Shown here: one piece after another, positions 18,890 to 27,931 of the stretch
Numbering within the stretch: position 1 is the stretch's first letter
Layout of the letters: each line of letters starts with the position of its first letter
NCBI RefSeq assembly: GCF_017873135.1
Contig: NZ_JAGGJV010000001.1
Coordinates: 310,001 to 374,000 of the forward strand
Origin: Rhizobium herbae
Lineage (GTDB): Bacteria; Pseudomonadota; Alphaproteobacteria; Rhizobiales; Rhizobiaceae
Direction: 5' to 3'
Length of the DNA: 64,000 nucleotides
Notes under the pieces: model-generated
Databases searched by the model: none
What the model was told of the DNA's origin: nothing
Seen by the model: the letters and a program-made list of their open reading frames with translations, nothing else
Translations under genes and position numbers: made by a program

Positions 18890-19265
18890 CGCCCTGGCAT
18901 TCATTGCGGACGCGGATCGCGGTGCTGAGCTTGAGTTGCGGCATCCGGTCACCGGCGCGCCGACCGGCATAAAGCTGACCTTGGCCGGTCCTGATTCCCT
19001 GACACAACGCCGTGCCCGGCTGACGATGGCCGACTCACTCTCTGAGCTTGCACGGGCAGACGGGACAGTCGGTGCCGAAGATCGCGAGCGGGCTTCTGTG
19101 GCGTCTCTGGCGTCCTGCATCCTGCGTTGGGAAATCACCGAGGACGGACAGTCATTGCCCCTATCCCAGGCTACCGCAGTCCGTTTGCTTTCGGCCGCCT
19201 GGGCTCGCGAGCAGGTCGACGCCTTCGCCGGCAACCGGGCCAATTTCGTCGGAGGTCAGAAGTGA
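18876..19265 (+). CDS. Hypothetical phage structural-module protein
   Basis: A 129-residue protein from the ATG at 18876, which has AAGGA 8 bases upstream; ATGs at 18867 and 18882 are alternatives. It overlaps the portal gene end. The sequence is alpha-helical in the second half (ASVASLASCILRWEI, A-T-A-V-R-L-L-S-A-A-W). No family recognised. Its place between portal and protease suggests a role in head assembly. Confidence 0.65.
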   Translation: MEMSDALAFIADADRGAELELRHPVTGAPTGIKLTLAGPDSLTQRRARLTMADSLSELARADGTVGAEDRERASVASLASCILRWEITEDGQSLPLSQATAVRLLSAAWAREQVDAFAGNRANFVGGQK

Positions 19266-19351
19266 CCGACCAGAGCGAACACGCTGCAATCCTATTGGGT
19301 GTTTTTCTTGTCGCCGTCCTTCTGGTCGCGAACTTTTGGAGGCGGAAATAG
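19262..19351 (+). CDS. 29-residue single-membrane-span peptide
   Basis: A GTG start overlapping the previous stop (GTGA) with GGAGG 6-7 bases upstream, ending in a TAG that shares its G with the next gene's GTG. The peptide has a polar N-terminus, a hydrophobic run ILLGVFLVAVLLVANFW and a basic R-R-K tail, i.e. a single membrane segment with a basic end. Function unknown; a minimal pinholin-like or membrane-signal peptide is conceivable but unproven. Confidence 0.6.
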   Translation: MTDQSEHAAILLGVFLVAVLLVANFWRRK

Positions 19352-19851
19352 TGGATCGCATTTTTTTCGAGACCAAGGTCCTGACCGACGACGCGGGGGC
19401 CATATCGGGCATCGCGTGGAAGTACGACCAGGCGGACCGTGTCGGCGACATGATCGCGCCGGGTGCGTTCTCCAAAGCTGCTTTCCCCATCCCGATGCTC
19501 GCGTTTCACGACATGGGCGATCCGATCGGCACATGGGACACCGCCGAGGACAAGGGCGGTGCGTGGCACATCAAGGGAAAGCTGCTCGTTGACGAGGTGA
19601 GCCGAGCTCGCGAAGTCCGTGCGCTCGTCCGGTCCGGAGCGATCAAGGGTCTCAGCGTCGGCTTCATCACCGGTAAAGCCGAATCTCGGCCCGGCGGCCG
19701 GCTGATCAAATCTCTCGAACTCCTCGAAGTTTCCCTCGTCACCATCGGAATGCACCCGGGTGCCACGGTGACTTCAGCAAAATCGGCAGTGACGGCGCTC
19801 AATATTGCCGCTGCCCTCAACCGGGCCGCGGCCCATTTCGCAGCGAGGTAA
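19351..19851 (+). CDS. HK97 family prohead protease
   Basis: A 166-residue capsid-maturation serine protease. The start is a GTG at 19351 with GGAGG 8 bases upstream. Family features: G-I-A-W-K-Y-D-Q-A-D-R-V-G-D, I-A-P-G-A-F, the histidine in F-H-D, I-K-G-L-S-V-G-F and L-L-E-V-S-L-V-T. It cleaves the capsid protein's scaffolding N-terminus in prohead assembly and sits directly before the capsid gene, as in HK97-like phages. Confidence 0.92.
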   Translation: MDRIFFETKVLTDDAGAISGIAWKYDQADRVGDMIAPGAFSKAAFPIPMLAFHDMGDPIGTWDTAEDKGGAWHIKGKLLVDEVSRAREVRALVRSGAIKGLSVGFITGKAESRPGGRLIKSLELLEVSLVTIGMHPGATVTSAKSAVTALNIAAALNRAAAHFAAR

Positions 19852-19853
19852 TT

Positions 19854-21077
19854 ATGCGACACGTGACAAAACAGGCGCTGCTCGGCAGCGTAGCAATCAC
19901 CCGCAAGGCCGACGATGATGCTGATCCGGTATCGATCGTCACCAAGAGCCTTGAGGATCTTCAGAAAAGCATCGACGAGCGCCTGAAGCGCGTTGAGGGC
20001 GGCGCCGAGCTGAAGGCGCTCATGGACCGGCTTGCCGAAGTCGAGAAAAAGACAAACCGCCCGGGTGCCGGCAAGGCAGACTCGAAGGAACAGGAAGAGA
20101 TCGAGCGCAAGGCGTTTGCTAACTTCCTCCGCACGGGCTCCGATATCGAGGTCAAGGCGGCGTCCTCCGACACCGACACGGCCGGCGGATATCTCGTCCT
20201 GCCGACGATCGATCTGTCGATCCGCACGCTCATGACGGACCTGTCGCCGATGCGCGGCCTGGCTGAAGTCGTCAGCATCAGCACCGACAAGTACGAACGC
20301 TTCTACAGCATGAACAAGCGCGGTGCCCAGTGGGTGTCAGAACGCGATACGCGCCCGCAGGATACTGCGCGCCCGGATCTGGTCAAGCAGACGTATCCGG
20401 TTTCCGAACTCTATGCCGCGCCGGCTGCAACACGCCATCTTCTCGACGATGCCGCCACGGATATCGCCAGCTGGCTGATCAACGGTGCTACCCACGATTT
20501 CAGCGAAACCGAAGGCGAGGCCTTCCTGGAGGGGGATGGTGTCGACGGCAAGCCGCGCGGGCTGCTCGACTACGGTACGGCAGTCGAAAAAGACTTCACC
20601 CGTGTCTGGGGCAAACACCAGTACGTCGCTGCCGGTCACGCTACGGCGCCGACCGACGCAAATCTCGTCACCGCTTGCATCGCTATCGTCGCCAAGCTGC
20701 GCAAGCCCTACAAGGCCAACGCTCGTTGGTTGATGAACTCCACCACGGCGGCCCGTCTCATGAGCATCGTGGACGATAACGGCCGCCGCCTGTGGGCTCC
20801 GACCGGCAACCTCATCGAAGGCGTGGAGCATCCGCTCCTTGGGTATCCGGTCGAGATCGACGAAGGCATGCCTGACATCGCCGACGGCGCGGGCGCTCAT
20901 CCGATCGCGTTCGGCGACTTCCGGCAGGGCTATGTCGTCGTCGATCGCGCCGGCATCAGCGTCCGCCTCGACGAAATCACCGTGAAGGGCCGCGTGATCT
21001 TCGACGTTTACAAGCGCGTCGGCGGCGGTTGCGGCGATTTCAACGCCATCAAATTCATCAAAATCGCGGCTGCATAA
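19854..21077 (+). CDS. HK97-fold major capsid protein
   Basis: A 407-residue capsid protein. The first ~100 residues are charged and predicted coiled (LEDLQKSIDERLKRVEGG), typical of the delta/scaffolding domain removed by the protease. The body has G-G-Y-L-V-L-P near residue 120 and E-G-E-A-F-L-E-G-D-G with N-G, then W-L-M-N-S-T-T-A-A and G-Y-P-V-E-I-D-E-G-M-P, all common in HK97 capsids. GAGG precedes the ATG. Confidence 0.94.
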   Translation: MRHVTKQALLGSVAITRKADDDADPVSIVTKSLEDLQKSIDERLKRVEGGAELKALMDRLAEVEKKTNRPGAGKADSKEQEEIERKAFANFLRTGSDIEVKAASSDTDTAGGYLVLPTIDLSIRTLMTDLSPMRGLAEVVSISTDKYERFYSMNKRGAQWVSERDTRPQDTARPDLVKQTYPVSELYAAPAATRHLLDDAATDIASWLINGATHDFSETEGEAFLEGDGVDGKPRGLLDYGTAVEKDFTRVWGKHQYVAAGHATAPTDANLVTACIAIVAKLRKPYKANARWLMNSTTAARLMSIVDDNGRRLWAPTGNLIEGVEHPLLGYPVEIDEGMPDIADGAGAHPIAFGDFRQGYVVVDRAGISVRLDEITVKGRVIFDVYKRVGGGCGDFNAIKFIKIAAA

Positions 21078-21088
21078 GGGAGACCAAC

Positions 21089-21478
21089 ATGCGCAAGGAT
21101 TCTTATAGCAACGTCGCTGTCGTGGCCTCCTTGGTCCCGGCAGTCCAGGCGGCAACCCTCAAAGGCTCGATTGTCGATCTGAAGGGTTTTTCGACCGCCC
21201 TGCTGATCGTGAACACCGGAGCGATCGTCGGTGCTGGCGATTACGTCATGACCATGCAGCACTCCGACACCACCACCGACGGTGATTTTGTCGACGTCCC
21301 TGCCACCGATCGCATCGGCACGCTGCCGGCCACTCTCGAGGCCAGTACGGTGTATCGCCAAGCCTACATCGGCAAGCGGCGCTACACGCGCGCCGTCGTC
21401 ACGAAAACCGGCGGCACCTCGATCGCCGTTGGCGCTGTCTTCGTGAAGGGCACGCCTCACCTGGCACCGGTGGCCTGA
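21089..21478 (+). CDS. Hypothetical phage virion-module protein
   Basis: A 129-residue beta-rich protein from the ATG at 21089 (GGGAGA upstream). Its sequence has repeated small and Thr-rich strands (TALLIVNTGAIVGAGDY, V-Y-R-Q-A-Y-I-G-K-R-R-Y-T-R). The place right after the capsid gene suggests a head-decoration or similar structural protein. No certain family. Confidence 0.6.
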   Translation: MRKDSYSNVAVVASLVPAVQAATLKGSIVDLKGFSTALLIVNTGAIVGAGDYVMTMQHSDTTTDGDFVDVPATDRIGTLPATLEASTVYRQAYIGKRRYTRAVVTKTGGTSIAVGAVFVKGTPHLAPVA

Positions 21479-21825
21479 TGCCGTCGCGCGCGCCCCGGCT
21501 CTGCTTCTGCGGAAAAGTCATTCCATCTGGAGTGACATGCCCTTGTGAGGCAGTCAGGGCGCGAGCGAGGAAGGCTGATTTCGACAAGACTCGGCCGACA
21601 GCGCGCCAGCGTGGCTATGACGCGGAATGGTCGAGGGAGGCAAAGGCCTTCCTCGCCCGCCCAGAGAATGAATTGTGCAACTGCGGCCGCAAGGCGTCTG
21701 TCGTCATGCACATCCAGAGCATTCGAACACGCCCTGATCTGAGAATGGTGCGCACCAATTGGCGCCCAGGCTGTCAGAGGTGCAACGCAAGAGATGCCGC
21801 AGCAGAGCGGAGTGAAAGGAAGTAA
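21478..21825 (+). CDS. HNH endonuclease
   Basis: A 115-residue protein of the phage HNH type: two zinc-binding cysteine pairs (C-F-C-G with C-P-C; C-N-C-G with C-Q-R-C-N), a W-S-R-E-A-K-A-F-L lead-in, V-M-H-I as the first His and C-N as the Asn. Such nucleases assist terminase in cos-type packaging. The start shares bases with the previous stop (TGATG). It is separated from the terminase genes here, although the two are usually adjacent. Confidence 0.85.
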   Translation: MPSRAPRLCFCGKVIPSGVTCPCEAVRARARKADFDKTRPTARQRGYDAEWSREAKAFLARPENELCNCGRKASVVMHIQSIRTRPDLRMVRTNWRPGCQRCNARDAAAERSERK

Positions 21826-21827
21826 CG

Positions 21828-22316
21828 ATGCCCGTATTCGCAACAGCAGGCAGCAAGGTTTACATCGGAACCGCTCTCGAAAGCGGCACCGGCGAACTCA
21901 CAGTGGATGACTTCGATGATATCGTTTGGACGTCGATCGGCAACCTGGAAACCATCGGTGCCGTGGGTGACACGTCGAACTCCGTCGATGGCACTTTCAT
22001 CGATCGTGCGCGTGTCGTTCGGATGAAGGGCGCAAGGGATGGCGGCACCATGGAACTGGTTGCTGGCCTCTCATACACAGATGCTGGGCAGTTGGCGCTG
22101 ATCGCCGCCGAGAAGAGCCCTCACGAATTCGCGTTCAAGGTTGAATTCAACGATAAACCGGCAACCGGCGCGAGCCCAAAGAACTCCACCCGCATGTTTG
22201 TCGCGCTGGTGATGAGCGCAAGCGAGCAGTTGGATGGCGCCGATAACCTGATGAAGCTCAACGCATCGTTGGCGATCAACTCCAACGTCATCCGTACCAA
22301 TGCCTCCGCAACCTGA
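21828..22316 (+). CDS. Phage tail tube protein
   Basis: A 162-residue protein resembling siphovirus tail tube proteins: a G-S-K-V-Y-I-G-T start, W-T-S-I-G-N-L-E-T-I-G, the K-G-A-R-D-G-G-T-M-E-L block and a C-terminal A-L-V-M-S-A-S / L-N-A-S-L-A-I-N-S strand pair. It polymerises into the tail tube. It lies before, not after, the connector genes, which is unusual. Confidence 0.8.
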   Translation: MPVFATAGSKVYIGTALESGTGELTVDDFDDIVWTSIGNLETIGAVGDTSNSVDGTFIDRARVVRMKGARDGGTMELVAGLSYTDAGQLALIAAEKSPHEFAFKVEFNDKPATGASPKNSTRMFVALVMSASEQLDGADNLMKLNASLAINSNVIRTNASAT

Positions 22317-22437
22317 TCTTGGCCCCCCGGGTGGTCAACGACTTGCGGGGCTATGGGAAAGGACCGGCGGGGTCCCGTCGCGCAAGATGGACCCCAAATG
22401 GAACTAAATTTTTAAAACACCAAAAAGGTGCATCGCC

Positions 22438-22755
22438 GTGATTTTGTCGCTCGAGGAACTGAAAGCACAGCTCAACCTGACCGACGATTTCGGCACCGCG
22501 GATGACGCCTTGCTCACGCGGAAGATTGCGGTTGCGCAAGATCACCTCGAGAGGATGCTCGGGTACAAGGTTGAGGCCACTTACGGAGGTGTCGATCAAG
22601 ACCCGGTGCCGCCGGCATTGATCGAGGCTGTCGCCCTGCTGGCCGGGCACCTTTACGAGAATAGAGAAGGAACGCTCGTTGGAGTAAGCGCCCAAGAATT
22701 GCCGCTCGGCGTCTGGGATATCGTAAGCGGTTACCGTGAATGGACATGCGGATGA
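22438..22755 (+). CDS. Head-tail connector protein (gp6-like)
   Basis: A 105-residue helical protein like HK97 gp6/gp15: S-L-E-E-L-K-A-Q-L-N-L at the start, then DDALLTRKIAVAQDHLERM and a C-terminal I-E-A-V-A-L-L-A-G-H-L-Y-E-N-R-E. It joins portal to neck. The start is a GTG with AAGGTG upstream. It follows a ~120-bp untranslated gap after the tail tube gene, and overlaps the next gene. Confidence 0.8.
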   Translation: MILSLEELKAQLNLTDDFGTADDALLTRKIAVAQDHLERMLGYKVEATYGGVDQDPVPPALIEAVALLAGHLYENREGTLVGVSAQELPLGVWDIVSGYREWTCG

Positions 22756-23171
22756 GCAGCGACGGCGGACTATCCAGTTTCCAGAAGCGGATGCGTGCCA
22801 TTCCGATAGCCGTCAGGGAGGCCGTAGAGCCCGCTCTGGTTAAGAGTGGCGATGAACTCGCCGCGGTCATGAAGCAACTGGCACCGGAAGCGCAGGGCGA
22901 TCTCAAGGGCAGTATCACCGTCACGGCACCGGGACAGCGAACGCCAGCCTATAGTCAGCCGGGAGGCAGCCGTACTGCGCAAGAGAACGAAGTCCTCGTC
23001 ACGGCTGGAAATTCTAAGGTCCGATACGCCCACTTGCAGGAATACGGGACCGCCCATGCGCACGCCCAGCCTTTCTTTTGGCCGGCTGTCCGTCTGACGA
23101 AAAAACGGATCACCAACCGGATCAAGCGAGCGATCAGCAAGGCAGTCCGAAATAGCAAGGGTGGACAATGA
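22752..23171 (+). CDS. HK97 gp10-like neck/tail-completion protein
   Basis: A 139-residue protein from the ATG at 22752, overlapping the previous stop by ATGA; ATGs at 22740 and 22746 are alternatives. Y-A-H-L-Q-E-Y-G-T-A and Q-P-F-F-W-P-A are the gp10 signature. It belongs to the neck or tail-completion group. Confidence 0.83.
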   Translation: MSSDGGLSSFQKRMRAIPIAVREAVEPALVKSGDELAAVMKQLAPEAQGDLKGSITVTAPGQRTPAYSQPGGSRTAQENEVLVTAGNSKVRYAHLQEYGTAHAHAQPFFWPAVRLTKKRITNRIKRAISKAVRNSKGGQ

Positions 23172-23578
23172 GCCCGGAAATTGCCCTACAGAAGGCGGTC
23201 CGCACCCGCCTCGTACTGACCGAGGAAGTCGTTGCGCTGGTGCCGGCTGCTTCGATCCTCGACCGCAACCAACGCCCAAATCCGCGCCCGTCGGTCATCA
23301 TTGGCGAGGGGCAGAGTGTTGACGAAGGCGACAGCATCGGCCGCAGCCTGACCCGCGTCTACGCTGATCTCCATATCTGGGTGAAAGAGCCGTCGACGGA
23401 GGGATCAAAATCCATCGCAGGAGCCATCCGCAACGCCGTCCGCATTGGCCGATTTGCTGGAGTTGACGGGTTTCATTTTGCCGATTGCCGCATCGCCAAC
23501 ACCCGGTTCCTGCGCGATCCCGATGGCGAAACAAGCCATGCAGTCGTGACGGTCGAAGCAATTGTGGAGGAAATCTAA
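23168..23578 (+). CDS. DUF3168 tail-completion (terminator) protein
   Basis: A 136-residue protein starting in an ATGA overlap. The shape A-L-Q-K-A-V-R-T-R-L, then R-P-S-V-I-I-G-E-G and V-Y-A-D-L-H-I-W matches DUF3168, whose members cap the tail tube. Confidence 0.82.
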   Translation: MSPEIALQKAVRTRLVLTEEVVALVPAASILDRNQRPNPRPSVIIGEGQSVDEGDSIGRSLTRVYADLHIWVKEPSTEGSKSIAGAIRNAVRIGRFAGVDGFHFADCRIANTRFLRDPDGETSHAVVTVEAIVEEI

Positions 23579-23901
23579 TGCGGGCCGGGAAGATGGACAG
23601 GACCATTCGCATCGACACCTTCGACGCGGGTGCGGTGAATGATTTCGGTACACCTACGCCGGGTTTCACGCCGCTTGCGACCCTACGCGCACAGATTATC
23701 CAGGCGTCCACTCAGGAGCTCTTGGAGGCACAGGGCGCGACGGATGACACGGTGATCATCTTTCGCACCCGCTGGATCGATGGTGTTACCAACGCTGGTC
23801 GCATCCACTACGACGGTGGTTATTTCAATATCCGGGAAACGAAAGAGATCGGCCGCCGGAAGGGCATGGACCTGCGCTGCGTCAAGGCGGTGAACGAATG
23901 A
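23578..23901 (+). CDS. Phage head closure / head-tail adaptor protein
   Basis: A 107-residue protein beginning in a TAATG overlap (ATG 23578). R-A-G-K-M-D-R-T-I-R-I, the N-D-F-G-T-P segment and I-R-E-T-K-E-I-G-R are typical of SPP1 gp16-like head closure proteins. It is coupled to the terminase small subunit gene by ATGA. Confidence 0.83.
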   Translation: MRAGKMDRTIRIDTFDAGAVNDFGTPTPGFTPLATLRAQIIQASTQELLEAQGATDDTVIIFRTRWIDGVTNAGRIHYDGGYFNIRETKEIGRRKGMDLRCVKAVNE

Positions 23902-24323
23902 GCAGCAAGGGCACACGCGGCGCGAAGGCCACGCTGCAGGCGATCGACGGAGGATTGAGCGGTGTGCCAAAGGCACCGGCGCACTTCAAGCCGGACATGG
24001 TCGCAGAGTGGAACGTCATTGCCGCAGAGTTGGTGGAGCGCCGGATTCTGACGGCATCGATGGTTGGGCTCGTCGAGACCTACGTCTCCGCTTTGTGGAT
24101 GGTGAGAGAGGCGCAGAAGGAAATCGCCGCGATTGGTCTCCTCGTGAAAACAGCCCATGGAATGCCGAAACCCAATCCAGCGTGCGGGACATTGAAGTCA
24201 GCCTTCGAGGCCGTTGCCCGCCTGGGCGCAGAACTTGGCCTGACGCCAGCCGCGCGGGCGAAACAGGGTTTCTCACCCAAGGGAGGAAGCAATGACGACG
24301 ACGCTGCCGACCTGGGTCTATGA
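23898..24323 (+). CDS. P27-type terminase small subunit
   Basis: A 141-residue protein with the P27 family layout: P-K-A-P-A-H-F, W-N-V-I-A-A-E-L, a helical dimer region and N-P-A-C-G-T-L-K-S-A. It recognises the packaging site and delivers DNA to the large subunit. The ATGA start overlaps the head-closure gene and the 3' end overlaps the large subunit gene by 32 bp. Confidence 0.87.
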   Translation: MSSKGTRGAKATLQAIDGGLSGVPKAPAHFKPDMVAEWNVIAAELVERRILTASMVGLVETYVSALWMVREAQKEIAAIGLLVKTAHGMPKPNPACGTLKSAFEAVARLGAELGLTPAARAKQGFSPKGGSNDDDAADLGL

Positions 24324-25911
24324 CGACTCCCCGATTGCCGACCCGATGGGATACGGCGAACGCGCCGTGAAGTTCCTCCGGGCGCTGCGGCATCCGAAGA
24401 ACCCCGCCCCGGGCAATCCGTTCCAGCTGGACCGTTGGCAGGAGCGGATTATCCGTCGCATCTACGGTCCGCGTCATCCAGACGGCACCCGCATCGTCAA
24501 GACGGTGGTGCTGCTACTGCCCCGCGGCAACCGCAAGACCGCACTGTCGGCGGCGCTGGCATTGCTTCATACCGTTGGCCCGGAACGTGTTCCCGGTGGT
24601 GAGGTGCTGTCTGCAGCATCCGATCGCAAGCAGGCGCGTCTTGGCTTCACGGAGGCCGTTGGACTCGTGCGGGCGCATCCGAAGATCAATGCCGTCACCT
24701 CGATTCAAGACTATAAGAATCGGCTGGTCTCGACGAAATACGGCAGCTTCTATGAGGCCATGTCCTGCGACGCCGGCACGCAGCACGGCCGCACGCCTTG
24801 CTTTGCCTTGGCGGACGAACTGCACGCATGGAAGAAACGCGACCTTTGGGACGTGGTTAAGTCTGGCCTCGTCAAGGTGCCCGGCAGCTTGTTGGTTGTT
24901 GCCACCACCGCCGGGCGTGGCCAAGACAATCTCGCCCACGACATCATCGCCGATGCCCGTCGTGTTGCGCGTGGCGATATCGTCGACGAGACCTTCCTGC
25001 CGATCCTGTTCGAAACGTCGCCCGATGCCAATTGGCGGGACGAGAGCGTTTGGAGGCTGGCGAATCCAGGCCTGTCCTGCACTCCAGCTTATCCGGACAT
25101 CGAAGGCCTTCGCCAACTTGCCCGGGAAGCAGAGCGGCGCCCCAACGATCGAGAGGCATTTCGGCAGCTGAATTTGAACACTTGGCTGGATAGTGCGGAA
25201 AATCCTTTCGTGTCGATGGATGCCTATGACCAGGGCGCCGGCCCGGTCGATCTCGATCAACTGGAGGCGGACCAGACGCCTTGCTGGCTGGGCGTCGACC
25301 TTTCCAGCAGCATCGACTTGTCCGTGATTGTCGCGGCATGGCCGGACGGCAACGATGGTTTTCTCGTCCAGCCATGGTTTTTCATTCCCAAGGCAAACAT
25401 TCTGGAACGGCAGGACATCTCCGGCGCGCCTTATCTGCGGTGGGTCGAAGAGGAGCTCGTCACCGCGACCGAGGGCAACACGATCGATGTCCGAGAAGTC
25501 GAGAACGTCATTCGCGAACTGTGTGCCCGCTTCAACGTCCAGCAAATTGCCTTCGACCCCGCGCTTGCCCGCGCGACCATGAGCAACCTTGCCGACGAGG
25601 GGTTGCCTGCGATCGAGATGCGCCAGGGCGCCTTGACCATGATGCCGGCGCTTGCCGAGCTGGAGCGGGCCGTCATCGCCGGCAGGTTCATCCACGGCGG
25701 CCATCCTGTCCTGCGGTGGACCTTCGCCAACGCCGAGGCGCAGACGAACAGCCACGGGCACATTGTCCGTCTCACCAAATCGAAACGCTGGCTCTCCATC
25801 GACGGCGCCGTTGCCTGTGCGATGGCCGTGCAGTGCGCGGCGGCGGGCGATACCGGGCAATCGATCTACGACACCCTTGGCGACGATTTCGAAAATTGGG
25901 CGATGGCATAG
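24292..25911 (+). CDS. Terminase large subunit
   Basis: A 539-residue packaging motor. The ATPase has a Walker A-like P-R-G-N-R-K-T at residues 77-83 and a Walker B-like A-L-A-D-E. The nuclease domain has G-V-D-L-S and a later I-A-F-D-P. GGGAGG precedes the ATG at 24292. It cuts and pumps DNA into the prohead. Its place downstream of the neck genes is reversed relative to the usual order. Confidence 0.94.
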   Translation: MTTTLPTWVYDDSPIADPMGYGERAVKFLRALRHPKNPAPGNPFQLDRWQERIIRRIYGPRHPDGTRIVKTVVLLLPRGNRKTALSAALALLHTVGPERVPGGEVLSAASDRKQARLGFTEAVGLVRAHPKINAVTSIQDYKNRLVSTKYGSFYEAMSCDAGTQHGRTPCFALADELHAWKKRDLWDVVKSGLVKVPGSLLVVATTAGRGQDNLAHDIIADARRVARGDIVDETFLPILFETSPDANWRDESVWRLANPGLSCTPAYPDIEGLRQLAREAERRPNDREAFRQLNLNTWLDSAENPFVSMDAYDQGAGPVDLDQLEADQTPCWLGVDLSSSIDLSVIVAAWPDGNDGFLVQPWFFIPKANILERQDISGAPYLRWVEEELVTATEGNTIDVREVENVIRELCARFNVQQIAFDPALARATMSNLADEGLPAIEMRQGALTMMPALAELERAVIAGRFIHGGHPVLRWTFANAEAQTNSHGHIVRLTKSKRWLSIDGAVACAMAVQCAAAGDTGQSIYDTLGDDFENWAMA

Positions 25912-25921
25912 AGGATTGAAC

Positions 25922-27931
25922 ATGGCAACGGACGAAGAGCGCTTGGTCGTATCACTCGAAGCCCGGATCCGGGATTTCGAGAAGAATTTCCAGAAGGCGG
26001 AGCGCACAGGAACGCGGACGTATCAACAGCTTGTGGCCGGTTCCTCACGTGCAACGCGGATGATGGAACAGGATGCCATCCGATCTTCGACGCGCATCAA
26101 CCAAGCCTTTGCAACGGTCTCCACGAGGGTCGGTGCCTTTGGGAAGGCGTTCGGCATCGGTGCGTTCGCCACGCTGAGCGGCGCGGCGTTTGCGGTGATC
26201 GCTCCCATCCTCTCGGTGGCGGCCGCTCTGGATAAAACCAAACGTGCGATGGACGAATTCTCGGCCATCAGCGACTCCGCAAAAGCGACCGGTCTTGATG
26301 CCGAGTTTTTCCAGGTACTCGCCCACCAGTCGGAGCTTGGGGGTGTAGCAGTCGATCAGCTTTCCGGCGCGCTTGAGACCTTCAGCAAAAACGCTGGTCT
26401 GGCTGCCGAAGGAAAAGGCAAAATGGTGAAGGCGCTGCAGGCGCTGAATCCAGAGCTCCTGAAAAACATCCTCGCCGCCACGACACAGGAGGAGCGCGTT
26501 CGCCTCGCTGCGGACGCCATCGACGCCGCCGGATCAGCGAGCGAGAAAGCTGCGCTTTCGGCAACGCTCTTCGGTGACGCCGGCACCCGGCTTGTTGAGG
26601 TCTTCAGCGGCGGCTCCGCAGCGATCGACGCGACGGCTAAATCCGCCCGCGACCTTGGCCTTATCATCGACCGTGACGTGATCGCGCGCACGGAAGAACT
26701 CGGCGACCAGCTGGACACGGCGACGAAGGTTATAAACGCGGAGTTTTCAAAGGCCCTCGTCGATCTCGCACCGCTCATGGTCGACGCAGCGCGCCTGGCT
26801 GGCGATGTGGCCGCCGCCATATCCCGCATCGTTGACCGGATGCGCGATCTCGAAAACCAGAGCACCACCGGCCTGAACACGCAACTGTCGACCATCGGTG
26901 GCCAGCGCCTGGAACTGGAAAACCAGATCCTCGAGCTTCAGGACAAGCAGCGCGAAAACGCGGGCGCCCTTTTTGGTGGATTCGAGAACAAGACGCTCGA
27001 CGGGGAGATCGCCGCCCGAAAACAGCAGATCGATGAGCTAGGCCAGCAAGAGAAGTCGATTCTCGACATTCTCGGCTCTCGCAAGCCGAGCGAGCCGCTG
27101 GTCAGACCGGCATCCACCGATGATGACAGCGGCCCATCCCCGTCGACCGGCGGCAAGGCCTCCCGCAACTCGGAAGCCGAGGCAGCGATCAGAGAAGCTG
27201 AGGCCGTCAAGGAACTGATCGCCGATCTGGAATTCGAACGGTCGCTTCTGTCCATGACCGAAGAGCAGCGCCGGGCAGCGGTTATCAGCCGCCAGGCAGG
27301 CGCCGCGGCTACGGAAGAACAGCGCGCGCAGATCATCGCCCTCAACGAAGCGCTCCACCAGGAGGAGGAAGCCCAGAAGCGGGCGACCGAGGCGTCGGAG
27401 TTTTTCAAGGATGCCGCCTACGACAGCTTCAAATCGTTGATTCCCCAGATCGAAACCGGAAACGCGGCGCTCGACTCATTCATAAACAAACTTGCCGAGG
27501 CCGCCGCGCAGGCGTTGTTGCTGGGCGAAGGTCCGTTGGCAGGCCTTTTCGGTGGCGGTCTCGGCAGTCTCTTCGGTGGCCGCGCCTCCGACCCATGGGC
27601 GGGCATGCGGTCGGTTGGCGTGTCGACGTTTGCCGGTGGCGGCGTTTCAGATAGGCCGGCGATTTTTGGCGAGGCTGGGCCCGAGGCGGCCGTACCGTTG
27701 CCGGATGGCCGCCGGATCCCCGTGGACCTGCGCGGCGCCGGCAGCGAAGGCTCGACGTCCGTCCAAGTGGGGGTGGAGGTGAGTGTGGCCGATGACGGCG
27801 CGCTGATCGCCTACGTCACCGACGTTTCCCAGAAGGAGGCGCGCTCGGCAACGACATCCGGAATCAAGGAATACAACAAGACCATCCCCGACCGCATCAA
27901 GCAGGTGAACCAGAATCCGAGGAAGCGATAG
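25922..27931 (+). CDS. Phage tail tape measure protein
   Basis: A 669-residue protein from the ATG at 25922. It starts with a charged helical segment (RIRDFEKNFQKAER), has a hydrophobic region around residues 75-105 (A-F-A-T-L-S-G-A-A-F), long coiled heptad-like stretches in the middle, and a Gly-rich C-terminal part (F-A-G-G-G). This is the layout of tape measure proteins, which set tail length and guide DNA entry. No tail-tip genes follow it. Confidence 0.85.
   Translation: MATDEERLVVSLEARIRDFEKNFQKAERTGTRTYQQLVAGSSRATRMMEQDAIRSSTRINQAFATVSTRVGAFGKAFGIGAFATLSGAAFAVIAPILSVAAALDKTKRAMDEFSAISDSAKATGLDAEFFQVLAHQSELGGVAVDQLSGALETFSKNAGLAAEGKGKMVKALQALNPELLKNILAATTQEERVRLAADAIDAAGSASEKAALSATLFGDAGTRLVEVFSGGSAAIDATAKSARDLGLIIDRDVIARTEELGDQLDTATKVINAEFSKALVDLAPLMVDAARLAGDVAAAISRIVDRMRDLENQSTTGLNTQLSTIGGQRLELENQILELQDKQRENAGALFGGFENKTLDGEIAARKQQIDELGQQEKSILDILGSRKPSEPLVRPASTDDDSGPSPSTGGKASRNSEAEAAIREAEAVKELIADLEFERSLLSMTEEQRRAAVISRQAGAAATEEQRAQIIALNEALHQEEEAQKRATEASEFFKDAAYDSFKSLIPQIETGNAALDSFINKLAEAAAQALLLGEGPLAGLFGGGLGSLFGGRASDPWAGMRSVGVSTFAGGGVSDRPAIFGEAGPEAAVPLPDGRRIPVDLRGAGSEGSTSVQVGVEVSVADDGALIAYVTDVSQKEARSATTSGIKEYNKTIPDRIKQVNQNPRKR

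Noticed and set aside
22317-22437. Possible small gene or frameshift site between tail tube and connector genes
   Set aside because: Only a five-codon frame (ATG at 22399) is visible; no slippery heptamer next to an overlapping frame was found.
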